64,000 nt of DNA from Lepidostoma basale (lineage: Eukaryota > Arthropoda > Insecta > Trichoptera > Lepidostomatidae): NCBI GenBank assembly GCA_022606425.2, contig JAHDVF020000208.1, positions 358,501 through 422,500 of the forward strand, in the 5' to 3' direction. The position numbers were made by a program, and so were the translations under genes. Below are positions 28,340 to 36,904 of this stretch, one piece after another (within the stretch, counting starts at the first letter, position 1; each line of letters starts with the position of its first letter). The notes under the pieces are model-generated. The model was given only the letters and a program-made list of their open reading frames with translations, had not been told where the DNA came from and did no database searches.

Positions 28340-29038
28340 TATTCTTCCTCAGCCTATTCTCGTCCACTCCTAGACAAAGGCCTCCTCCATTTGCTTCCAT
28401 TTTACTCTGTCTTGTGCAGACTGCATCCAAGTTATTCCGACGCATCTGTTCAGATCATCCTCCCATCGTAGTTGCGGTTGCTCTGCACTTCATTATGCCG
28501 ATAACTATCTCCAAGTCAGCAGTCTTCTTGTCCATTTTTCATCTGAGCTTCTGGCTACGTGACCTGCCCACTGCCATTTCAGAGTCGCCACCCGGTGGAT
28601 GATGTCAGTGACCTTTGTTTTTTCTCTCACCGTATCGTTTCTGATACTCTTATGCTTATTCCTTACATCGCTCTTTCCATGGCTCTTTGGGTTACTCGTA
28701 GTTTCTCGGCACTTTATTTGGACAATGTTACAGTTTCAAGACCATAAGTACCAACAGGCAGAACGCAGGCTTCATAGACTTTTCGTTTCAGGTTGATCGG
28801 TATTTTCCGGTTTTTAAGGATGTAACCCATGTTTCCGAAAGCTGCCCAGCTTAGTTCAATTCTTCTTTTTAGCTCTGCGGTTTGGTTATCTCGGCCCAAT
28901 CGAATATTATGTCCCTTGTACATTCTCAATTTTGTTGCCATCCACGTTGATTTCCAGCCATTCCGTGCCCATCACCTTGGTCTTTGCCAAGTTCATATTC
29001 AAACCTACAGATTTGGATACATCGTTTAGTTCTTTCAG
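28340..29038 (-). pseudogene. LINE-D 3' half (longest D copy)
   Basis: Minus: from NLAKTKVMGTEWLEINVDGN, RMYKGHNIRLGRDNQTAELK, RRIELSWAAFGNMGYILKNR, KVYEACVLPVGTYGLETVTL through LKWQWAGHVARS and the LRWEDDLNRCVGITWMQ end, with GAGGAAGAA. It abuts LINE-C text at its 5' end. Confidence 0.8.
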
Positions 29039-29040
29039 CA

Positions 29041-29135
29041 TTACATTTTACCTGTTATCAATAGATACCTTAACCTTTATTTTGTCTGTATATCTGTTGA
29101 GAAAATAAACTGATTTGATATTATTTGAATTGATT
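29041..29135 (+). pseudogene. LINE-C 3' UTR and TTGAT tail touching the exon 2 donor
   Basis: TTACCTGTTATCAATAGATA, GTTGAGAAAATAAACTGATT and GATATTATTTGAATTGATT match the 3' end of the 23881 copy. The tail ends within the first six bases of intron 2 on the gene strand (GTAATC). Confidence 0.75.
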
Positions 29136-29137
29136 AC

Positions 29138-29297
29138 CTCGTAGGAGCTGGTGATGTTGATGTTACAATACACAGGCAGGAAGATTAATGAAGCAATGAG
29201 GCTGACGAAGACCATGGAGAAACACAGAACCCAGTATGTGGCCTTGTCCGTGTACACCTCAGCAGGAACACCGATCAGCGTAATTCCAGACACGTGG
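29138..29297 (-). CDS. SLC5 gene exon 2 (residues 75-128)
   Basis: Acceptor TTACTTCTAG, donor GAG|GTAATC. C joins AG of exon 1 to make Ser75. The peptide has HVSGITLIGVPAEVYTDKAT, typical of SLC5 TM2, then a membrane segment ending YCNINITSSYE. An open frame continues past both splice sites into transposon text on the 5' side; the AG acceptor and phase fit show that this is fortuitous. Confidence 0.94.
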
Positions 29298-29446
29298 CTA
29301 GAAGTAATTATATTGCTTATTATTTTTTCTATATTCCCCTTCAGTTGACCTATGAATTCATATTTGAATAAATAAAAAATATTTTTTAATATATATTTAA
29401 TATACATTAAAATAATGTTAATGTCTATGATATTGACTTTTAAATA

Positions 29447-29825
29447 TGATTTCGGGCATATGAGCGCCATGGCAAGCTCGAATGAAGCGCAATCGTGAAG
29501 TCCAATTTTCGACAATTGTCTTGTGTGTGGGTGCGTATTATCCACTAGAGTGTACGTGGTGCGCAAACAATCCATGGTCTTGCGAATAATTTGCTCGGAT
29601 GGACGATTATATCGACCGTAATATAGACGTAGTGCGCGATAAATTTGGCGAACCGAACCATGATTTTCAAAATGAATTTGCACAATTTGCAAGCACTTTT
29701 CTGACATCAGTCTATTCATGGTAAAATGGCAAAACGTATTGACTACAAATCAACTGTCAACTGTCAAATTGACATTCTGTAGAAACAATGTTGCTAGTTT
29801 AAAAACCAAACCTCTAAAAAAAACA
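29447..29825 (-). pseudogene. Tc3-like element, 5' end with transposase N-terminus
   Basis: Minus: terminal CAGGGTGTTTTTTTTAGAGG, then an ATG and MNRLMSEKCLQIVQIHFENH, GSVRQIYRALRLYYGRYNRP, RKTMDCLRTTYTLVD, the helix-turn-helix start of a Tc3/mariner-type transposase. The rest of the transposase is missing and no second terminal repeat was found. Confidence 0.65.
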
Positions 29826-29887
29826 CCCTGTATTATATTATCCTACAATCCTAAATAAATAACGGCGCTATATATTTAAACACATCT

Positions 29888-30018
29888 CTAACTAACCATC
29901 ACACAAAGGGGAAGACACAAAGAATCGACTGCCACACTTTTTTTTCCTGATATATTTCTCTCGCTTCCTCAACATAAATCCTATACATCGTGTCATGCAC
30001 GCGCGTCGATTTCTATCG
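29888..30018 (-). pseudogene. LINE-A fragment, head-to-head with the next copy
   Basis: Covers the ARVIHDVMYRIYVEEAREIYQ-type region with CTAACTAACC tail. It switches orientation at TCGATTTCTATCGAAC. Confidence 0.65.
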
Positions 30019-30019
30019 A

Positions 30020-30545
30020 ACAGAATAAATGGTGCACTTAAAGTTGTCATCGCAAACAAAAGCCTATCCAAAAAAGCCAAATGGCAGTGCACAATGGTGT
30101 TCTTGTGCCAACCCTTATGTATGGAAGTGAAGCATGGTACTGGCAAAAGAAGGATGAAAGTAGAATAAATGCAGTAGAAATGAGATCTCTAAGACGAATG
30201 TGTGGATACTCTGTGTATGATAGAGTGTCGAATGAAAATATTAGAAGTGAATGCGGTGCGAATGATGGTGTTATGAATAAAATAATGAAAGAATCATTAA
30301 GATAGTTTGAACACATGAAAAGTATGAATGAAGAAAGAATGGTAAAAAAATATATGTTAACGATGTAAATGGAACTAGAAATAGAAGAAGACCAAGGAAA
30401 ACGAGGCACGATAAAGTAAATCAAATATTTAATGTCAGCCACGTGAGGAGTCGATGGAGAAATCGACGTCCTTGCACGATACCATGTATAAATGTTGAGG
30501 AAACGAGAGAAATATGACAGAAAAGAAAAGTATGGCTGTCCATTC
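30020..30545 (+). pseudogene. LINE-A 3' third
   Basis: NRINGALKVVIANKSLSKKA, NGVLVPTLMYGSEAWYWQKK, MRSLRRMCGYSVYDRVSNEN, then frameshifted GRPRKTRHDKVNQIFN text. No TTAG tail; it meets an inverted fragment at 30545. Confidence 0.75.
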
Positions 30546-30900
30546 TTGACCGACGTTTAATATTTTATTGATTTGATCGTTCCAAATCGGCTTTCCTCTA
30601 TTTCTAGATGTTCACTTCGTTTACATATACTTTCTTCACCACTCTGTCTTAATTCATTCTTTACATGTGTCCAAACCATCTTAACCATTTCATTATTTTG
30701 TCCTTATCACTTTCATTTGCAACGAGTTCACTTCCTATGTTTGCATTTGATACTCTATCATATAAAGATTTATTACACATTCGTCTAAGTGATCTCATTT
30801 CTACTGCATTTATTCTACTTTTAAGGTACTTTTGCCAGTTCTATGCTTTAATCCATACACAAGTGTAGGCACAATAACACCATTGTGCACTACCATCTTG
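30546..30900 (-). pseudogene. LINE-A middle fragment
   Basis: Minus: AKMVVHNGVIVPTLVYG, MRSLRRMCNKSLYDRVSNAN, LRWFGHM; no tail. Confidence 0.7.
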
Positions 30901-30962
30901 GCCTATTTTATGATTTCAATTAAACATCAGTATAATGATGGATGTCAAGGTTGAGAAGATAG

Positions 30963-31178
30963 ATTGTTTTACCTACCGGCCGCCAGAGCCAACCTGCCTC
31001 TGGTGACACCGGTGGGAAGAACAATTAATCTGCTGAACGCGGTCTCTTCGGAGATCGTCGTCTTTTATATTAGTGGAAGTACGTTCAGAAGGCAAATACT
31101 CTTGATTTTGGAGAGTATATTGTCTTCCTAATGTAGAACCATCTCTCATGCGTTTCTGGTAGTATACTTTATTCAATA
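30963..31178 (+). pseudogene. LINE-C 3' end, first part (split by a MITE)
   Basis: DCFTYRPPEPTCLW-type frame plus GRTINLLNAVSSEIVVFYI and TFRRQILLILESILSS, then ATGCGTTTCTGGTAGTATAC. It resumes at 31620 after the Tc3-like MITE. Confidence 0.7.
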
Positions 31179-31180
31179 TA

Positions 31181-31616
31181 GAGGTTTGGTTTTAAACTGG
31201 CAACATAGTTTCTACAGACAGTCAATTTGTAGTTATTTCGTTTTGCCATTTCACCCAGTTGCTCAATAAAGGTGTCAAAAATTGGACTTCACGATTGCGC
31301 TTCATTCGAGCTAGCCGTGGCGCTCATATGCCCGAAATTATATTTAAACAATAATGGCATAATATATTATCTATTAAATAAAGCCAATATCAAGGACATT
31401 TACATTATTTTTATATGTTTTTTTTTATTTATTTTAATTATATACCTATAAAAAAACACTCTTTATGTAACAATGTATATAAGGGTAACTTTATCGAGCA
31501 ATTGGGTAAAATGGCAAAACGTATTGACTACAAATCAACTGTCAACTTTCAAATTGACAGTCTGTAGAAACAATGTTGCAGTTTAAAAACCAAACCTTAA
31601 AAAAAAAACACAAGGT
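31181..31616. mobile_element. Tc3-like non-autonomous element (MITE) in LINE-C
   Basis: Ends: GAGGTTTGGTTTTAAACTGG on the left, and AGTTTAAAAACCAAACCTTA on the right as its inverse. Internal pieces match the Tc3-like copy at 29447 (CACGATTGCGCTTCATTCGA, GCGCTCATATGCCCGAAATT, AATGGCAAAACGTATTGACT). Almost all of the transposase is deleted. The flanks TATA/TATTA suggest a TA target. Confidence 0.7.
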
Positions 31617-31619
31617 ATT

Positions 31620-31712
31620 ATTTTACCAGTTCTCAATATTTTCTTTTAACCTTAGTTTTGTAATTTCTATTGATGAAAGAAACTAATTTGATTTGATTGA
31701 TTTGATAATCTC
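31620..31712 (+). pseudogene. LINE-C 3' UTR and tail, second part
   Basis: TTTTACCAGTTCTCAATATT, GTAATTTCTATTGATGAAAG, AAACTAATTTGATTTGATTG. Confidence 0.7.
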
Positions 31713-31770
31713 TCTATGGACCAATATTACCAGAGTGAAGCTATTTTGAAATGCATTAAATCTCCATATA

Positions 31771-32540
31771 AGGTCTGTTCAAAAAGTATCGCGAATTTTG
31801 AATTTCCGCTGGCTACGTATATTTGATTTTTGATTTTTTTGTAGCGTTATGTTGGTACTCATGTCCCTTACTTATGCTGACAAGGTCGGCCATTTTGAAT
31901 GTTTAGTTAATTTTTGACAGCTGTTTTGCTTGGATGTGTTTTGGCTCGTCTTCGATTTTTGCCTATTCCAAAAAATGGATCAAAGAATCTGTATCAAATT
32001 TTGTGTGAAAAACAAAATAAAGTGCGCGGACGCATTTCGAATGTTGACTGTGGCATATGGTGAAGCTACCTTGGACCAAAGCAACGTTTATCGGTGGTAC
32101 AAAATGTTCTCAGAGGGCCGAGAAGATATGAACGACGAAGAGCGTGCCGGACGCCCGAGCACGTCAACAACAGACGAAAACATTGATAAAGTGAAGAAAA
32201 TAGTATTAGCCAATCGTCGAATCACCGTTAGAGAAGTTGCTGAGGACCTAAACATATCGATTGGCTCGTGCCATTCGATTTTAACCAATGATTTGGGCAT
32301 GAGTCGGGTCGCCGCGAAATTCGTGCCAAAATTGCTCAATTTCGACCAAAAACAGCATCGCGTTAACATTGCTCAGGAGATGTTGGACTCGGTCCGTGAC
32401 GACCCAAATGTGCTCCAGAGGGTCATAATTGGTGACGAATCATGGGTTTATGGTTATGACGTGGAAACCAAAGCTCAATCATCCCAATGGAAGCTGCCGC
32501 ATGAGCCAAGACCAAAAAAAGCGCGCCAAGTTCGGTCGAT
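31771..32540 (+). mobile_element. 5' half of a mariner-like element
   Basis: Starts after a TA with AGGTCTGTTCAAAAAGTATC, a mariner-type terminal repeat, about 200 bp before the transposase ATG. Homology stops near 32540 and no matching 3' terminal repeat was found in the following AT-rich DNA. Confidence 0.75.
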
Positions 32541-32589
32541 GCCTCGTATGTGTAATTTTAGTAAGATAATGTTTTTTCTTATTATATAA
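31975..32589 (+). pseudogene. Truncated mariner transposase
   Basis: ATG at 31975, MDQRICIKFCVKNKIKCADA. It has the two DNA-binding helix-turn-helix parts (NVYRWYKMFSEGREDMNDEE, GRPSTSTTDENIDKVKKIV, ITVREVAEDLNISIGSCHSI) and the first catalytic Asp in IIGDESWVYGYD, then RPKKARQVRS. After that unrelated residues (MPRMCNFSKIMFF) lead to a stop at 32589. The second and third catalytic Asp are missing, so it cannot transpose. About 205 aa remain of the usual 345. Confidence 0.85.
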
Positions 32590-32869
32590 TCTTGTTTATA
32601 GACTACTGCTATCAGATATTTAAATAAAACATTTACATATTGCAATGATTATTTAATCTGTAATTATATTAAATTATCAACATTCATTTGTTTATAAAAG
32701 TTAATATAATTTATATAAAGTATTTATTCTTGCATATCACTTGTTTGCACATGTCTATGTTTATTTATTTATTTATTGATCATTTACCAAGTACATGGTT
32801 TCAATACCCCCCAACTGGGGTAACCCGCGCTAGGGAGGCAAATACGATATATAAAGGAACTTCACTTTT
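32590..32869. other. AT-rich DNA, nothing recognised
   Basis: Includes a TTTATTTATTTATTTATTG run; no gene seen. Confidence 0.35.
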
Positions 32870-33034
32870 CAACCTATTGCAAGTCATGCGATTCACTTAC
32901 CTAGGCATAGAGATCGGTAGCTACAGTGACCTATATGACGAGGTGCGAGCACAAACCAACAAAGCGACAGCCGTGGCTGGCTGCTTGCGCGACACCATAT
33001 GGAGGAACAAATACTTGCTAACCGAAAGTAAAGA
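32870..33034 (+). pseudogene. LINE-E fragment, first part (split by SINE1)
   Basis: VMRFTYLGIEIGSYSDLYDE, VRAQTNKATAVAGCLRDTIW and RNKYLLTESK, broken at GAAAGTAAAG. It continues at 33289 with GTCAAGATATACAAG (VKIYKAC). Confidence 0.8.
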
Positions 33035-33288
33035 CGACGACCTTCGTGGCAGAGTGGTTACGATCTCTGACTTCCATGTTAAAGGTCCTGGGTTCGATTC
33101 CCGGCGATGGCAGTGTGATTGTCACACTGTCTTTGGTCTGGTGTAGAATTCACGTGACAATAAAATGGCGATAGATTGGCTACCTGTCATATGTCACGAG
33201 AATCAATATAATAGCTAAAAAATAAAAATTGTACACAGTAATTGGGTCCAAACGACCTGTTGTGTACATAAAAAAAAAAAAAAAAAAG
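33035..33288 (+). repeat. Complete SINE1 copy with poly-A end
   Basis: Head GACCTTCGTGGCAGAGTGG, B box GGTTCGATTCC, body, 3' end TGTACACAGTAATTGGGTCC and an A-run of 18. It lies inside LINE-E in the same orientation, with AAAG-type bases on both sides as a possible short target duplication. Best copy for defining the family (about 250 bp). Confidence 0.88.
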
Positions 33289-33717
33289 TCAAGATATACA
33301 AGGCATGTATATATGCGTTCGCCCCATCATGACGTATGGAATAGAGGTCAGAGCCGATATCAATAGAACTAAGAACCTTCTTAGAGTAGCAGAAATGCGA
33401 ACCCTACGCTCCATCGCAGGCAAAACCCTTAGAGATCGGATCAGAAATGAAACGATAAGGTCTGTCTGTGGTGTTGAGAATATAGTGAGATGGGGAAAAA
33501 GCAGAAAGCGCTTTTGGAGAGACCACTTGGACCGCATGGAGAATACAAGAATTGCAAACATTGTTAAAGATGAAAACCCAAGCAGCAAGAGATTACTAGG
33601 AAGGCTGCCAAAGAGATGGAGGAGAGATGGCTGGACATCATCATTCAAGGACAGCCCACCGTCACAAACAGGTCATACGACCTTAACTAAGAGGAAGAAG
33701 AAGAAGAAGAAGACTTT
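33289..33717 (+). pseudogene. LINE-E 3' end, second part
   Basis: VRPIMTYGIEVRADINRTKN, LLRVAEMRTLRSIAGKTLRD, ENIVRWGKSRKRFWRDHLDR, LLGRLPKRWRRDGWTSS, stop, then GAGGAAGAAGAAGAAGAAG. The main frame is open from 33305 to the tail. Confidence 0.82.
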
Positions 33718-33979
33718 TGAATGATTTGATTAAAACAGCCTTACATCATTTACGAAGTAACAGCAAGATTTGAGTCCACCGTGTCATTATTAGGGCAGAA
33801 AATAAAATAAAGGAAGATTAAAAAAAAATACAATTGAGTGATGTGCAGGTTTCAGGTGCAACGCAACATCCTTGTTTAGAGCTGCTGTATCAAGGGTGCA
33901 AATAGCCATGATGCTGTTCTACAATGTTAAGGCATCACTAGAGGCAGATAAGTTATGCAAAAAAAAATATAGCACTTAC
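33718..33979. other. Intron 1 DNA next to exon 1
   Basis: No repeats recognised in the 250 bp downstream of the exon 1 donor. Confidence 0.35.
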
Positions 33980-34203
33980 CTCGCCACAAGCGAGAAGCCA
34001 ATCGGCAAAGCCTTCATTGTTTTTCCTCCCAGTAGATATTCCGCGGGGGTCTTTTGCTTAGTTCCAAAACATCCGAAGTACACGCCAATCAGCGCTGATG
34101 CCAGAAGCATCATGAAGAAGACGGTATAGTCCGTCCAGTCAAAAAATGCGATATCCTTTGCCTTTTCCATGATACCAAGTATAGTGTCTTCTGTTGCGTT
34201 CAT
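33980..34203 (-). CDS. SLC5 gene exon 1 (residues 1-74)
   Basis: ATG at 34203; donor AG|GTAAGT at 33979. The N-terminus MNATEDTILGIMEKAKDIAF is followed by FDWTDYTVFFMMLLASALIG (TM1), then TKQKTPAEYLLGGKTMKALP and IGFSLVA, the usual SLC5 TM1 to TM2 connection (eyllGGr-m). This ATG is the first in frame, and the TM1 spacing is normal. Confidence 0.95.
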
Positions 34204-34222
34204 TTTCGATACTCAAATTTAT
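34204..34222 (-). other. Likely 5' UTR piece with a splice acceptor before the start codon
   Basis: Minus: TTGATTAATTGAATTTCAG, then 19 nt, then the ATG. The AG at 34224-34223 with a modest pyrimidine tract suggests a separate, non-coding first exon to the right; it could not be located. Confidence 0.45.
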
Positions 34223-34224
34223 CT

Positions 34225-34459
34225 GAAATTCAATTAATCAACACATTATTTTATAGTCCATTGTTTTGGCCGAAACACTATGATACCTTAACATTTTAAA
34301 CTGTTAAAATATAACTCAACTCCAGCAAGAACTTCAAAATTATATGAAAGAAATTATTCAAATTGACATAGGAACAAAAAAAAAAAAGGTTCGAAAAATC
34401 ACGAAAATTTGACATTTGATATATTATTGTAACACCTGGTGATGTCAACGTAGGTTGAC
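34225..34459. other. Unassigned DNA upstream of SLC5 exon 1
   Basis: Includes TATGATACCTTAACATTTTA and AACACCTGGTGATGTCAACG text shared with the hairpin repeats near 43850; no promoter could be assigned. Confidence 0.35.
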
Positions 34460-34720
34460 GAAACTAACTAACTAACTAACCATCACGCCATTTCCCCGGA
34501 GGGGTAGGCAGAGAGGATGGATCGCCACAATGCTCTGTCCTGGCATACCTCTCGGGCTTCCTCTACAATCATACATCGTACCATGCAGGCACGGCGATTA
34601 TTCCGACTTCGAATGTGACCGCCTTTTAGTAATTGATTAATTTGGTCACGCCATGTTTTCTTTTTCAACTCACGCTGCTTGTGTACAACTTTTTAACCAT
34701 TCTACTCTCATCCATTCGGA
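34460..34720 (-). pseudogene. LINE-A 3' end
   Basis: CTAACTAACTAACTAACCAT tail, ILSAYPSGEMA, VEEAREVCQDRALWRS, RSRNNRRACMVRCMIVEEAR, WRDQINQLLKGGHIRS. Confidence 0.75.
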
Positions 34721-34754
34721 AATTTCCACTTAAGTTTATCTTAAAAAAATCTAA

Positions 34755-34912
34755 TTTTGGCTTCGTGAGGAGTCTGAGAAATAGACGTGCATGAATGACA
34801 CTGTATATAAATGTTTAGGATAGAGAGAAGTATGCTAGGAAAAAACAGTGTTGTAGTTATTTTTTTTGCCTACCCCTTCGGGGAGACGGCGTGATGGTTA
34901 GTAAGTTAGTTA
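34755..34912 (+). pseudogene. Short LINE-A 3' end
   Basis: FGFVRSLRNRRA-type text, then TACCCCTTCGGGGAGACGGC and GTTAGTAAGTTAG. Inverted relative to the previous copy. Confidence 0.65.
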
Positions 34913-35244
34913 TTTTACCAGAGAGTAATTGTTTCCCGCGAAAGAAAATGTCATGTAGTTTGAACGGGCACTGTACGCTTATAACTTCAGATGCAAACTA
35001 TCTGTTAAGATGAAACAAAATGCTAAGAAAAATCTTTATTTTCTTATCATTTCAAAAGGCTTCTGACAGCTTTATAGCGTTATAAATATATGGACCATTA
35101 TATTCTGAGCAAACTCCGGTTATTTTGAGTCTTTATAATAAACTATATTTATTAACGAAATTTAGACTGAGTTTCATTTTGCGCAATAGATAATTTGATA
35201 TCCACTTCAGTTCTACTATATTTGCAATTAAAACAAATAAAAAA
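34913..35244. other. Unassigned DNA
   Basis: Nothing recognised. Confidence 0.3.
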
Positions 35245-35305
35245 ATAAAAAAGATAAAAGGTTCATTTAGATGGTTTGGACACATGGAAAAAATTAATAA
35301 AGAAA
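35245..35305 (+). pseudogene. LINE-A scrap next to SINE2
   Basis: GGTTCATTTAGATGGTTTGG then ACACATGGAAAAAATTAAT (RWFGHMEKIN); it is cut by SINE2 at GAAAGTCTAGGG. Confidence 0.6.
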
Positions 35306-35487
35306 GTCTAGGGAAGAGAACGCTTGACTCCTGATCCAGGGGACATGGGTTCAAGCCTGGACACGACCAGATTCCTTCTTCATGATAATGAGCTATTTTC
35401 TGCTGACATTGAAGATTGTTAAATAAATTCTAATATCATTGATTGAAATCCTTGGTATTAGTCTTTTTCTAAAAAAAAAAAAAAAAC
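35306..35487 (+). repeat. SINE2 copy with poly-A
   Basis: GTCTAGGGAAGAGAACGCTT, B box GGGTTCAAGCCTGG, body ATAATGAGCTATTTTCTGCT, ending in TCTTTTTCT plus an A-run. The head lacks the first bases of the 3500 copy. Confidence 0.8.
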
Positions 35488-35755
35488 ATTCATACGTCGT
35501 GTCATGCACGCGCGTCGATTTCTCTGACACCTCACATTGCCGACATTCAATATTTGATTTATTTGATCGTCCCACGTTTTCCTCGGTCTTCGTCTATTTC
35601 TGGTTTCATTTACATCGTTAACATATATATTTTTACCATTCTTTCTTCATTCATTATTTTGTTCATAACACCATCATTCGCACCGCATACACTTATATTT
35701 TCATTCGACACTCTATCATATACAGAGTATCTACACATTCGTCTAAGAGATCCTT
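35488..35755 (-). pseudogene. LINE-A fragment
   Basis: Minus: MRSLRRMCRYSVYDRVSNEN, GNRSRRRPRKTWDDQINQIL, NIECRQCEVSEKSTRVHD in another frame; the C-terminal end and tail are missing. Confidence 0.7.
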
Positions 35756-36335
35756 ATGATTATTTTATTATTTCAATGAAAATATATATTTCTTCTATAT
35801 TCGCCTTCACTTTGTGTTGTGGATTCATATTTGAATAAATATAACTGCCCTTAGTTTAACTTTTAACCTTTGATTAGAAAATTTTGTGCATTGAGTAAAG
35901 GTTGTGTCATAACTGAAACATATCTGTGAAAAGTGTCATGAAGTGCTCTAAAAATAGTGCAGTTATATTTATTTAAATACGAAAACATTTATTTTGGTTA
36001 TAAAATCTATAGTCAAATGCTAAGACATTTTTTACAGAAGATTTTTAGTAGGCAAAAATAATTAGTAAAATCGAAAATATGAGTCATCTTAGAGTTCTTT
36101 AAGCCATGGAATAATACCAATATATTTTCTTCGTATAAAAAAAATTTATCGTCTTTAATTTTATAACATTTTATTTTGTTTATTTCTATCGTTTTTATTT
36201 ACTATTTAAATAAAATATTTTTTTTTTTTGGGAAATTCAAGACAATTTTTTTATGGATTCAATTGTTATTTGAATTTTTACGTTTTAGTAAATAAGTATT
36301 TTTTGTTATTTTTATTATTATTGAGGGTAACAAAC
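35756..36335. other. AT-rich DNA, nothing recognised
   Basis: Long T- and A-runs; no coding support. Confidence 0.35.
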
Positions 36336-36900
36336 AGCAAATACAGTATATAAATATAAACGCACAGAGACAACAAAACAAGGCCAATTACATGCTACCA
36401 CAAATATTATATAACACTTGACATAAGGTTAAATATACAAGAAGAATAAAGTAACACTTTGATAAGTTAAAGAGAAAGCTAGTAGTGCTAGTAATAATGA
36501 ATAATCAAAGATGAAATATAATTTAAAAATGTAAAAAAAAGAAAATGACAAGAAAAGAAAAAGTATAGTAACTAGTTTCATTCGCCCCGAAGGGTAGCTC
36601 CAACCATTTTTTAAAATTCACTTTCATTAAGATGGAACATATCGATGTTATTAAAGCACTTATGTCGCATGTTCGGTACACCGCCGCACTCTGAGCGTAG
36701 TTAGTCCGATAAGCAGGAAGGTGGAATATTTGGTTCGCAGTGTGTCTTGTGCGAAGCATAGGGGTATTCAGTAATAATTTACTAAGAAGTTTGAAGTTGT
36801 CTAAGTTATGAGTAAACACCTGTTTTAATTTGAAAAAATGTTCATAAGAAAGGAAGTCTCGTGGTCCACGTCCATAAGTGAAATCGTCGCGTGAATTTTT
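36336..36900 (-). pseudogene. Jockey-like LINE C-terminal fragment
   Basis: Minus (36523..36819): LDNFKLLSKLLLNTPMLRTR, HTANQIFHLPAYRTNYAQSA and AVYRTCDISAL. The F-H-x-P-x-Y/H-R-TNY box is common at the C-terminal end of jockey/CR1-like ORFs, in the same position as FYLPA-RTN in LINE-C. Confidence 0.55.
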
Positions 36901-36904
36901 TTTA

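Larger units (their letters stand above)
8292..34203 (-). other. Complete 11-exon SLC5 sodium:solute symporter gene
   Basis: The exons, in transcription order, are 34203-33980, 29297-29138, 26854-26737, 25876-25809, 24909-24755, 24646-24506, 22988-22880, 21900-21791, 19817-19643, 17740-17481 and 8556-8292. Every junction has AG..GT borders and reading phases agree (2,0,1,0,2,2,0,2,0,2). The sum is 1785 nt, giving 594 aa plus stop. Family motifs appear in order: the TM1 region, TLIGVPAEVY, YLELRF, GGLKAVVWTD, FSWTGGLVSIQGSVQRF, LPGLFVAGVFSAALSS, GTVYEDYI, FLMGVLIPFT. Closest known group: sodium-coupled monocarboxylate/multivitamin-type SLC5 carriers. These are plasma-membrane proteins that move a small anion or vitamin with Na+; the actual substrate cannot be read from sequence. 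Introns range from about 100 bp (intron 5) to almost 9 kb (intron 10) and are largely transposon debris. A tandem paralogue starts at 228. Confidence 0.93.

Noticed and set aside
29048..29719. Single 223-aa protein combining a transposase start and a transporter segment
   Set aside because: The SLC5 part is exon 2 with a proper AG acceptor and matching phase; the in-frame link to transposase text is chance.
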